Part shown: in pieces, positions 19,147 to 26,464 of the stretch | Layout: each line of letters starts with the position of its first letter | How positions within the stretch are numbered: the first letter of the stretch is position 1 | Assembly: GCA_025351385.1 (NCBI GenBank) | Contig: JANXWA010000018.1 | Location: 1-64,000, forward strand | Direction of reading: 5' to 3' | DNA length: 64,000 bases | Origin: Acidimicrobiales bacterium | GTDB taxonomy: Bacteria > Actinomycetota > Acidimicrobiia > Acidimicrobiales > RAAP-2 | Program-made: the position numbers and the translations under genes | Notes under the pieces: model-generated | What the model was told of the DNA's origin: nothing | Databases searched by the model: none | What the model saw: the letters and a program-made list of their open reading frames with translations, nothing else

Positions 19147-19758
19147 CTAGAGGAACCCGACGCGGGCGAACGGCCAGATCCTCACGAAGGCCTTGCCGAT
19201 GATGGCCGAGCGCGCGACGGTGCCCCAGGTCCGGCTGTCGCAGGAGTAGGGGTGGTTGTCGCCCATCATGAAGTAGTGATTGGCCGGGACCGTGACCTGG
19301 CCGATCGCGGTGCCGAGCGGCTCGTTGTGCGTCCAGCGCTCCTTCAGGGGACGGCCGTTGACGAAGATGACGTCGCCCTTGGACGTCAGGTGGTCGCCGG
19401 GCAGCCCGATGACGCGCTTCACCAGGTCCGTCACGGCATCGTTGCAGTCTCGGCTCACGGCTGACGGCGCCAGGAAGACCACGATGTCGCCCCGATTGAT
19501 CGTTCCGAAATCGACGCTCAACTTGTCCACGATGAGGCGGTCACCGATCTGCAGCGTCGGTACCATCGATCCCGACGGGATGAAATAGGTCTGGAAGACG
19601 AACGAGCGCATCAGCAGTGAAGCGACGACCGCCACGATTATGACGACCGACCACTCGATGATGACGCGCCGTCGTGAGGAGCGTCGGTGGCGTACGGACC
19701 GGTCGTGCCCCTCGGTGGGCGGCGGTGACGCCGGGTCGGCGGCCGTTGGATCAGTCAC
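19147..19758 (-). CDS. lepB: Signal peptidase I
   Basis: Cleaves Sec and Tat signal peptides at the outer face of the membrane. 203 aa. Cytoplasmic N-terminus rich in Pro, Arg and Ser, one TM helix about 33-52, then box B PSGSMVPTL with nucleophile S64, box D DLVKRVIGLPGD with general base K114, and box E MGDNHPYSCDSR. Short single-TM form, usual for actinobacteria. GTG 19758 is a leaderless start (TAGCCT, 6 nt). Convergent with the nucleotidyltransferase gene. Confidence 0.95.
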   Translation of the reverse strand: MTDPTAADPASPPPTEGHDRSVRHRRSSRRRVIIEWSVVIIVAVVASLLMRSFVFQTYFIPSGSMVPTLQIGDRLIVDKLSVDFGTINRGDIVVFLAPSAVSRDCNDAVTDLVKRVIGLPGDHLTSKGDVIFVNGRPLKERWTHNEPLGTAIGQVTVPANHYFMMGDNHPYSCDSRTWGTVARSAIIGKAFVRIWPFARVGFL

Positions 19759-19764
19759 CTCGCA

Positions 19765-19770
19765 AGGCTA
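19765..19770 (-). promoter_or_regulatory. -10 element for leaderless lepB
   Basis: TAGCCT on the minus strand, 6 nt before GTG 19758. Lies in the gap between lepB and the upstream cofE stop. Confidence 0.55.
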
Positions 19771-19813
19771 ATCGTGGCGACCCTCGGTGGAGGCCCCGAA
19801 GGTGGCAAGCGAC

Positions 19814-20524
19814 CTAGCGAAAGAGGTCGTCGTTCGTCGAGCGCACAATCGACTCGCGCACGGAGCCGGAGCCGAAGTAGGAGTCGTCCAGCCCGCGCAC
19901 CAGCGCGAAGGGGGTGCCCTCGGCCTTGCCGAGGACGAGGTTCGCTGCTCCGGCGATCTCGTCGGCGATCGCCACCTCGGTGGCCTCGAGCATCCGACCG
20001 TTGGCGTCGGTGGTGCCGCGCAGGTCCAGGACCGGCTTGATCCCCGCCGATCCGATGGCCACGTCGGTGACACCTTGGCGCCAGACCCTCCCGAAGGTGT
20101 CGGTCACCATGACGGCCACGTCGACGTTCGTGCGACGAAGGATCTGGGCGCGCAGCCGGCGCGCCGACTTGTCGGGGTCCTTGGGCAGCAGAACCGCCGT
20201 CCCGTCGGGGGTGTTGGAGAGGTCGACGCCGGCGTTGGCGTTGATGAAGCCGTGGTGCGTCTCGGTGATGCGCAGGGCCCCCCGTCGACGCAGCACCCGC
20301 CGCGACTCGCCCTCGACGATCTCGATCTTGCGCGCCTCGGTCCCGTCGTAGGCGACGACCTGTCCCTCGGACTTCGACACCACCTTGCTCGTCACGATCA
20401 CGAGGTCGCGGTGACGAAGTTCCTCGCCCCGCGCGGCTAGCGCCGCCACGAGCATCGCCACGAGGTCGTCGCCCTCGCGGACCTCGTCGACCGCCGACAG
20501 CGGTATGACGCGCACCTCGTTCAC
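19814..20524 (-). CDS. cofE: Coenzyme F420-0:L-glutamate ligase
   Basis: Adds gamma-linked glutamates to F420-0 using GTP. 236 aa, single-domain CofE as in archaea; the nitroreductase-like half found in mycobacterial FbiB is absent. Motifs: LVIVTSKVVSKSEGQVV, ETHHGFINANAGVD, PDKSARRLR and VMVTDTFGRVWRQGVTDVAIG. The start GTG 20524 overlaps the cofD stop by GTGA, so both are coupled. Together they convert LPPG and FO to F420. Confidence 0.95.
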   Translation of the reverse strand: MNEVRVIPLSAVDEVREGDDLVAMLVAALAARGEELRHRDLVIVTSKVVSKSEGQVVAYDGTEARKIEIVEGESRRVLRRRGALRITETHHGFINANAGVDLSNTPDGTAVLLPKDPDKSARRLRAQILRRTNVDVAVMVTDTFGRVWRQGVTDVAIGSAGIKPVLDLRGTTDANGRMLEATEVAIADEIAGAANLVLGKAEGTPFALVRGLDDSYFGSGSVRESIVRSTNDDLFR

Positions 20525-21435
20525 GCCAGCACCGCCTCGGCGAGGCGTCGGGCGTTGTCACCTTCGGCCATGACCGTCGTAGTGACGACGACTCGGGCCC
20601 CGCGCGCCGCCAGATCGTTAGCCTCGTGGCGATCGGCTTCGTCGATGATCCACGTGCCGACGATCGCCCCGTAGTAGTCCGCGACGCCGACGCACGAGAC
20701 CGCGTGGCCCAACTCGGCGAGGAGCCGGCTGGCCGGCCCCTTCAGCGCCTGGCCGCCGACGATCGGCGAGACCGCGACGACGTCGTTGCGTCGTTGCTCG
20801 AGGATCTCGCGCACTCCGGGCACCGCCAGGATCGGTTCGATGGAGATGAGCGGATTGGAAGGGGCGATAACGATGCGCGTCGCGCTCGAAAGGGCCTCGA
20901 GCACCTCGGGGGTGGCCCGGGCCCGGTCGGCGCCCACGACGTCGATCGACGCTACTACGACGTCGTGGTGGTGGCGCACGAAGTACTCCTGGAAGCTGAG
21001 GCGGCCGAGGTCGGTGTCGAACTCGGTGGCGATAACGTCGTTGGTGACCGGCAGTAATCGGATCCGCACCCCGAGCCGCGCGCAGAGCTCGGCCGTCACC
21101 TCAGTCTTGGTCGCGCCCTCGGCGAGCCGTTGGGAGCGGTAGAGGTGCGTGGCGAGGTCGCGGTCGCCGAGTTGGAACCACGACTCGCCGCCGAGGGTGT
21201 CGAGCTCGCCCATGACCCGCCAACTCTCTCCCGCCAACCCCCATCCGAGCTCGTCGTTGTTGAGCCCGGCCAACGTGTAGGTGATCGTGTCGAGGTCGGG
21301 ACAGATGGTGAGTCCGTGCAGTACGAGGTCGTCGCCGACGTTCACGACGGCCGTGATCTCGCCTGGGTCGAGCGAGCCGGAAAGTGCGCGAAGCAGTCGC
21401 GCGGCGCCGACGCCACCACTGAGAACGGTGATCAC
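20521..21435 (-). CDS. cofD: 2-phospho-L-lactate transferase (F420 biosynthesis)
   Basis: Transfers the phospholactyl-type group to FO to make F420-0 (FbiA in mycobacteria). 304 aa. N-terminal VLSGGVGAARLL nucleotide loop, VNVGDDLVLHGL, CPDLDTITY, GLAGESW, GDRDLATHLYR, and C-terminal APSNPLISIEPIL and SPIVGGQALKGPA signatures are all visible. The reading frame stays open for 1 kb upstream, but GTG 21435 is chosen because TAAGGT lies 7 nt before it; GTG 21438 is adjacent. Divergent from the serine hydrolase gene. Confidence 0.95.
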   Translation of the reverse strand: MITVLSGGVGAARLLRALSGSLDPGEITAVVNVGDDLVLHGLTICPDLDTITYTLAGLNNDELGWGLAGESWRVMGELDTLGGESWFQLGDRDLATHLYRSQRLAEGATKTEVTAELCARLGVRIRLLPVTNDVIATEFDTDLGRLSFQEYFVRHHHDVVVASIDVVGADRARATPEVLEALSSATRIVIAPSNPLISIEPILAVPGVREILEQRRNDVVAVSPIVGGQALKGPASRLLAELGHAVSCVGVADYYGAIVGTWIIDEADRHEANDLAARGARVVVTTTVMAEGDNARRLAEAVLA

Positions 21436-21442
21436 CACCGAA

Positions 21443-21448
21443 ACCTTA
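21443..21448 (-). promoter_or_regulatory. -10 element for leaderless cofD
   Basis: TAAGGT on the minus strand, 7 nt before GTG 21435. It stands back to back with the divergent hexamer at 21461, only 12 bp away. Confidence 0.5.
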
Positions 21449-21460
21449 GAGGCGCGTGGG

Positions 21461-21466
21461 TAACAT
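21461..21466 (+). promoter_or_regulatory. -10 element for serine hydrolase-glycosyltransferase operon
   Basis: TAACAT, 8 nt, then GTG 21475. No ribosome site is visible. Confidence 0.5.
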
Positions 21467-21474
21467 CGAGTGCT

Positions 21475-22287
21475 GTGAGCGATAACTCCCCAGTGGCCGG
21501 CTGGCCCGGCGCGCCCAGCGTCGTGCTGTTCCGGATCGAGGACGGTATCGTCAATCGCCTCCTGGAAGTCGGTGACCTCGACGAGGTGCGCGAGTGGGCG
21601 TCGGTGTCCAAGATGGCGGTGTCGCTCGCCTTCGGTGTGGAGATCGACTGGGACTTGCACACTCTCACCGAGAACCTGGGTCCCCGAGGTGCGACGCTCG
21701 CCAACCTGCTTTCGCATTCGAGCGGCCTCGGACTCGAGCAGGACGACCCCGTGGTCGCCGTGGGCACCAAGCGGGTCTACTCGAACGTCGGAGTCGACCA
21801 CGCCGTCGAGGCGATCGTCGGGGACAACTCCGTGGCGAGCTGGCTCGAGGGTCGGATCTTCGAACCGTTCGGCATGGAGTCGGCCCGGCTCGAGGGACGG
21901 CCGTCGTCGGGCGTCGTCGGTTCGACGAACGACCTGGTGCGATTGGCCGTCGCGTGGTTGAGGCCTGACGGCGTCGCGCGCGAGACCCGTGACCGGCTTA
22001 TCACGCCGTACCTGCCCGAACTCGACGGCGTCGTCCCGGGATTCGGACGCTTCTCGCCCTGCCCGTGGGGCCTCGGACCCGAGGTCCGAGGCGGGAAGCA
22101 CCACTGGATGGGGGACTGGCCGGCGGAGAGCTTCGGCCACTTCGGCCAGAGCGGGGCGATGATGCTGTGCAACGTCGAGGAGCGGCTGGGGTTGGTGGCG
22201 ACGAGCACCGAGCCCTTCGGCCCTTGGGCGGTTCACCTCTGGCCCGAGTGGACGAGCACCATGCGTCAGCGGGCCCTTGGTTCGTGA
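21475..22287 (+). CDS. Serine beta-lactamase/DD-peptidase-like hydrolase
   Basis: 270 aa from GTG 21475. SxxK catalytic motif ASVSKM with S43 and K46; then LLSHSSGL, the second-box tyrosine in VYSNVG, and a third box HFGQSG where KTG or HxG is usual. This is the class C beta-lactamase / esterase fold. No signal peptide is visible, so the protein seems cytosolic, unusual for a penicillin-recognising enzyme; an esterase or peptidase role is more likely. First gene of a run joined by 4-nt GTGA overlaps to three glycosyltransferases and a sugar-nucleotide dehydratase. Confidence 0.8.
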   Translation: MSDNSPVAGWPGAPSVVLFRIEDGIVNRLLEVGDLDEVREWASVSKMAVSLAFGVEIDWDLHTLTENLGPRGATLANLLSHSSGLGLEQDDPVVAVGTKRVYSNVGVDHAVEAIVGDNSVASWLEGRIFEPFGMESARLEGRPSSGVVGSTNDLVRLAVAWLRPDGVARETRDRLITPYLPELDGVVPGFGRFSPCPWGLGPEVRGGKHHWMGDWPAESFGHFGQSGAMMLCNVEERLGLVATSTEPFGPWAVHLWPEWTSTMRQRALGS

Positions 22288-23294
22288 GTCCGGCGACCCT
22301 GCGCGTAGGACTGGATCTCGACGGGTCGCTCGAGTCCCTGGGCAACTCGATGACCGACCTCGCCGACGCGCTCGACGACACCGGTGAGTGCCAGTTGGTG
22401 AGGTTTCGGACGCTGACGCCGGCGAGGTCGGACAGGGAGATCCGACCGGCCCTGCGCGCACTGTGGGCACCGTGGTGGCGACGCAGCCTCGGCCGATCGA
22501 TCGACGGCCTGCTGGCCCCGGTCGACGTGATCCACGTGGCGGGCCTCTGCACGCCGCCGACGGGCTCCATCCCGCTCGTCATCTCGGTGGACGATCTGCG
22601 GCCACTGCGTGAGGAGACCCGCACGCACCTGCGGATCAACCAGCTGCGCCGTGCCGTCGCGCACGGGGCGCTGCTCGTGGCGTCGAGTCGAACTGCCAGC
22701 CACGAAGTGCTCGAGGTGCTCGCCGTCCAGCGCAGCCGGGTCGTCGTCGTGCCGCCGGCGGTGCCGACCGTCGCCACCACGCACGACGGCCGCGACCTCG
22801 TGGTGAACGTGACGGGGCTCGCCGACCGGTTCCTCGCCGTCGCCCCGGAACTCGTGCGCTTCGCCCAGTCCGCGGGGTCACGGGTCGTGGCCCTCACCAG
22901 CTACGAGGTCGGACAGCGAGTGCGCGCGACGGGACTCGAGGTGACGGTACTGGCCCGCCAGGAGGCACGCGGCGCGCTGGCGAACGCGCGCGTGGTCGTC
23001 CACCTCTCCGACGGGGCGCGATTTCCGTCGTTCGCGATCGCGGCCCTGGCCGCGGGGGTCCCGACCATCGCGCGTGACACTGACATCAACCGCGAACTCC
23101 TCGACGGCGCGGCGGCGCTGGCGCCGGCCGACGACGCGGTGCTGTCCACGATCGCCGACGCGTGGGCCAACGAGTCGCGTCGCGCGATCATGGTGGCGGC
23201 CGGGAGATCGCGGGCCGTCGACTACGCACCCGCGACAGCGGCGCGAGCCTACGTCGCGCTCTACCGCGACGTCGTGCGAGGCTGGTCGTCGTGA
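22284..23294 (+). CDS. Glycosyltransferase-like protein, divergent GT4 type
   Basis: 336 aa from GTG 22284, overlapping the upstream stop by GTGA. The N-terminal Rossmann half has LRVGLDLDGSLESLGN and VDVIHVAGLCTPP; the C-terminal half has ARVVVHLSDGARFPSFAIAALAAGVPTIA, matching the donor-binding end of GT4 enzymes, though the usual E-x7-E glutamates are weak (F-A-I-A-A). It may be a low-activity or specialised transferase. Acts with its two neighbours on a surface glycan or lipid-linked sugar. Confidence 0.7.
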   Translation: MSPATLRVGLDLDGSLESLGNSMTDLADALDDTGECQLVRFRTLTPARSDREIRPALRALWAPWWRRSLGRSIDGLLAPVDVIHVAGLCTPPTGSIPLVISVDDLRPLREETRTHLRINQLRRAVAHGALLVASSRTASHEVLEVLAVQRSRVVVVPPAVPTVATTHDGRDLVVNVTGLADRFLAVAPELVRFAQSAGSRVVALTSYEVGQRVRATGLEVTVLARQEARGALANARVVVHLSDGARFPSFAIAALAAGVPTIARDTDINRELLDGAAALAPADDAVLSTIADAWANESRRAIMVAAGRSRAVDYAPATAARAYVALYRDVVRGWSS

Positions 23295-24370
23295 CGCGCA
23301 CGCTCACCATCTCGCTCGACCAGCTCTACCGGCGCCAACCGGGCGGCATCGGCACCTACGTCCGCGGCCTGGTCCAGGGTCTGGCGCAACTCGACGACCG
23401 GTCATTCGAGGTGCTCGGCCTCGTGCCGAAAGGACCGGTCCCGGAGAGCACGACTGACCTCGGCGTCCGGTCGGTGCGCGCGCTGGTGAACGTCGACGTT
23501 CTGACCCGGCTCTGGCCCCGGTGGCCAGTCGGCGTGCCACGCCAATCAGACGTCGTGCACGCCACGTCGATGGCCGGCCCGTTCGCCGGTGGCGCGCGCG
23601 GCGCCGTCCACTCCGTCGCCCTGCATGACCTCATGTGGCGTGACGAGCCCGGCGCCACCACGCCCTCGGGCATCCGGTTCCACGAACGGCGCCTGGCCCT
23701 GATCGCGGCGCGCGGAGACCTGCGCGTCGTCGTGACCTCGCCGGGGCTGCGCGACCGACTGGTCGCCGAGGGGATCGACACCCAACGTGTCCACGACGTG
23801 CGTCTCGGAGTCGACGACGCCACCGTCGCCGCCGACTCGGCGGACGTGCGTTCGCTCCTGGCCCGCCAAGGGGTCCACGGCCCGTACACCCTCTACGCGG
23901 GGACCTTGGAGCCGCGTAAGAACATCGAGCGACTGGTGGAGGCCCACGCCGTCGCGCGGCGCACCACGGACGAGTTGGGCGACCTCGTGCTCGTTGGTCC
24001 GCCCGGGTGGGGTGGCGTGTCGACCGGCGGCGCGGTCGTGCTCGGGTTGGTCCCGCGGGCGATCCTGAAGGGCCTCTATCGTGACGCGGCCCTCTTCGCC
24101 TACGTGCCGCGAGCCGAAGGGTGGGGCCTGCCGCCGGTCGAGGCGCTGCACATCGGCACCCGGGTCGTGGCCAGCTCCACGACGCCGAGCGTGCGGTCAA
24201 ACGGCGAGGTCGTGCTCGTGGACCCGCTCGACTGTTCGTCAATCGCCGACGGCCTGGTCGCGGCGTTGGCGACGGAGGACGATGCCGCGTCCGCGGAGCG
24301 CCGCCGCCAGTCCGTCGCCGACCTGACGTGGCGCAACGTGGCCCTTGACCATCTGGTGGCCTGGGCGTGA
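23291..24370 (+). CDS. Glycosyltransferase family 4
   Basis: 359 aa from GTG 23291 (GTGA overlap). RQPGGIGTYVRGLVQGL acceptor loop at the start, LYAGTLEPRKNIERLVEAH donor-domain strand, then FAYVPRAEGWGLPPVEALHIGTRVVAS with the E-x7-E-like motif. Retaining GT-B transferase, probably using GDP-mannose or a related donor given the neighbouring nucleotide-sugar genes. Cytosolic side of the membrane. Confidence 0.88.
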   Translation: MTRTLTISLDQLYRRQPGGIGTYVRGLVQGLAQLDDRSFEVLGLVPKGPVPESTTDLGVRSVRALVNVDVLTRLWPRWPVGVPRQSDVVHATSMAGPFAGGARGAVHSVALHDLMWRDEPGATTPSGIRFHERRLALIAARGDLRVVVTSPGLRDRLVAEGIDTQRVHDVRLGVDDATVAADSADVRSLLARQGVHGPYTLYAGTLEPRKNIERLVEAHAVARRTTDELGDLVLVGPPGWGGVSTGGAVVLGLVPRAILKGLYRDAALFAYVPRAEGWGLPPVEALHIGTRVVASSTTPSVRSNGEVVLVDPLDCSSIADGLVAALATEDDAASAERRRQSVADLTWRNVALDHLVAWA

Positions 24371-25488
24371 GGGTCGCGCTCGACGTTTCGGCGGTGCCGG
24401 ACCGACTGGCCGGAGCGGGGCGCTACGTCGCCGAGCTGGCCCGACGGCTGCCGGCGGCGGGCGTCGAGACGACGCTGGTGAGTCGTCGGGGCGACGCCAC
24501 CAGGTGGCGCGCGTGGTCGCCGGACGCGAGGCTGGCGCCGATCGTGCCCGACCACCGGGCGTCACGCCTGGTCTACGAGGCGTGTCGCCTCGGTCACAGT
24601 GACGCGGCGCGCAACGCGAGCGTGTGGCATGCTCCGCACTACACGATGCCCCGTCGTGGACCGACACCAACGGTGGTGACCATTCACGATCTCACGTTCT
24701 TTACGAATCCCGAGTGGCACGAACGCTCCAAGGTCGCCTTCTTTCGCCGATCGATCCGGTACTCGGCCGCCCACGCCGACGTGCTGATCAGCGTGAGCGA
24801 CTTCACGGCGCGCCAGATTGACGAGTTCCTCCCCGGTCATGCGCCGGTGGTAGTCGCGTCCCACGGCGTCGATCTCGAGCGGTTCTCCGTCGACCCCTCG
24901 CGCGACGGCGAGCTCTTTCGCCAGCACGGACTGGCGTTCGACGTGCCCTACGTGCTCTTCGTCGGCACCTTGGAACCGCGCAAGGGACTCGACGTCCTAC
25001 TCGAGGCGTTCTCCGAGCTCGCCGCCGACCGCTCGCTCGAGCTCTGGCTGGCCGGTCAGGCCGGCTGGGGACTGAAGGAGTTCGACGAACTCGTGGCGCA
25101 CCATCCCGCCGCCTCACGGATCCGGCGGCTGGGCTTCGTCGACGATGAGGTGCTGCCCGCACTGCTGCGCCACGCCCGAGTCGTCGCCTACCCGTCGCGC
25201 GGTGAGGGATTCGGCCTGCCCGTGCTCGAGGCGATGGCCTGTGGCGCGTCGGTCGTCACGACGAGCAACTCGGTGATGGCCGAGGTCGCTGGCGGGAACG
25301 CGCGCCTGGCGCCGGCCGGCGACGCGACGATGCTGGCCGGCGCGATCGCGTACTCCCTCTCGATGACTGACGACGTTCGACTCGAACTCGGCGGCCACGC
25401 CCGCCGACGGGCCGAGCACTTCACCTGGGAGGACTCGTTGGCCCGGCACCTCGCGGCGTACGATCTCGCGACGGCGAGCGCGTCGTGA
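24367..25488 (+). CDS. Glycosyltransferase family 4
   Basis: 373 aa. N-terminal LDVSAVPDRLAGAGRYVAEL loop, HAPHYTMP, VVTIHDLTFFTNPEWH, then FVGTLEPRKGLDVLLEAF, and the donor-site motif YPSRGEGFGLPVLEAMACGASVVTT. The complete E-x7-E motif suggests full activity. Sequence style is that of mannosyl- or rhamnosyltransferases such as the mycobacterial PimB/WbbL-associated group; the exact sugar is unknown. Coupled by GTGA at both ends. Confidence 0.92.
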   Translation: MRVALDVSAVPDRLAGAGRYVAELARRLPAAGVETTLVSRRGDATRWRAWSPDARLAPIVPDHRASRLVYEACRLGHSDAARNASVWHAPHYTMPRRGPTPTVVTIHDLTFFTNPEWHERSKVAFFRRSIRYSAAHADVLISVSDFTARQIDEFLPGHAPVVVASHGVDLERFSVDPSRDGELFRQHGLAFDVPYVLFVGTLEPRKGLDVLLEAFSELAADRSLELWLAGQAGWGLKEFDELVAHHPAASRIRRLGFVDDEVLPALLRHARVVAYPSRGEGFGLPVLEAMACGASVVTTSNSVMAEVAGGNARLAPAGDATMLAGAIAYSLSMTDDVRLELGGHARRRAEHFTWEDSLARHLAAYDLATASAS

Positions 25489-26387
25489 GGGCCCTTATCA
25501 CCGGGGCGGACGGCTTCGTCGGACGCCATCTCACGAACCACCTTCGCGAGAGCGGCGACGAGGTCTTCGGGGTTGACCGCGAGTGCGACGTCACCGACGC
25601 GACGAGCGTGCGCGCGGTCATCGAGGGCGCGCGACCCGAGGTGATCTACCACCTCGCGGCGCTGACCCATGTGGGCGACTCATGGGACAATCCCGTTGGT
25701 TTCACCCGGGTGAACGTGCTGGGCACGAAGAACGTCCTCGACGCCGCGTTCGGCGTCGTCCCCGAGGCGACCGTCGTGCTCGTGAGCTCGGCCGACGTCT
25801 ACGGCGTCGTGGTCGAGGCGGACCTGCCTCTGGTCGAGACCTTCCGCGTGGCGCCGGCCAACCCCTACTCCTCGAGCAAGGTCGAGGCCGAGCGCGTCGC
25901 CCACGAGGCCTTTCGCGCGCGCGGCCAGCGGATCATCATCGCGCGGCCCTTCAACCACGTCGGGCCCGGCCAGTCCATCCAGTTCGTCGTGCCCGCGCTA
26001 GTGAGTCGCCTGATGGACGCCCTCGACGAGGGTCGCGACGAGATCCCGGTGGGGGACCTCACGACCCGAAGGGACTTCAGCGACGTGCGCGACGTCGTTC
26101 GTGCCTATCGTCTGCTCGACGAGTACGGCGTCGCCGGCGAGGTCTACAACATCGCCTCGGGCCACGACGTCGGGCTCGCGGACATCGCGAGCCAACTCAT
26201 CGAGGAGTTGGCCCCCGGGGTGAGACTCGTCACCGACGAGGGACTCCTGCGTCCTGTCGAGATACCGGTGATGCGCGGCAGTTTCGAGAAGCTTCACGAG
26301 GTCTCGGGCTGGGAGCCGACGATCCCGTTGTCGACGTCACTGCGTGACGTCATCGACGAACTGCGCGTGCGCCGTCTGGCACGCTAG
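25485..26387 (+). CDS. NAD(P)-dependent sugar-nucleotide dehydratase/reductase (GMD/RMD-like)
   Basis: 300 aa short-chain dehydrogenase of the extended type. Nucleotide loop TGADGFVGRH at 6-15, HLAALTHVGDSWDNP, catalytic SSADVYG, and the YSSSK (YxxxK) dyad. The substrate-side motif ARPFNHVGPGQ and RRDFSDVRDVVRAY resemble GDP-mannose 4,6-dehydratase and GDP-4-keto-6-deoxymannose reductase (RMD). The short length favours RMD. It would supply deoxysugars such as GDP-rhamnose to the preceding transferases. Last gene of the coupled run. Confidence 0.88.
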   Translation: MRALITGADGFVGRHLTNHLRESGDEVFGVDRECDVTDATSVRAVIEGARPEVIYHLAALTHVGDSWDNPVGFTRVNVLGTKNVLDAAFGVVPEATVVLVSSADVYGVVVEADLPLVETFRVAPANPYSSSKVEAERVAHEAFRARGQRIIIARPFNHVGPGQSIQFVVPALVSRLMDALDEGRDEIPVGDLTTRRDFSDVRDVVRAYRLLDEYGVAGEVYNIASGHDVGLADIASQLIEELAPGVRLVTDEGLLRPVEIPVMRGSFEKLHEVSGWEPTIPLSTSLRDVIDELRVRRLAR

Positions 26388-26448
26388 CGAGCGGTGACGG
26401 CGAGGTTCGACGGCCCCGAAGCAGTCCGGCGGGTTCGCTCACGCCAAC

Positions 26449-26454
26449 TAGCCT
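26449..26454 (+). promoter_or_regulatory. -10 element for the giant GT2 gene
   Basis: TAGCCT, 10 nt, then ATG 26465. A GAAGGA stretch between them could also serve as a ribosome site. Confidence 0.45.
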
Positions 26455-26464
26455 TGAAGGACTG

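Noticed and set aside
21436-22470. Long minus-strand extension of cofD
   Set aside because: The translation is Arg/Pro/His-rich shadow of the serine hydrolase gene; homology begins only at VLSGGVGAARLL.
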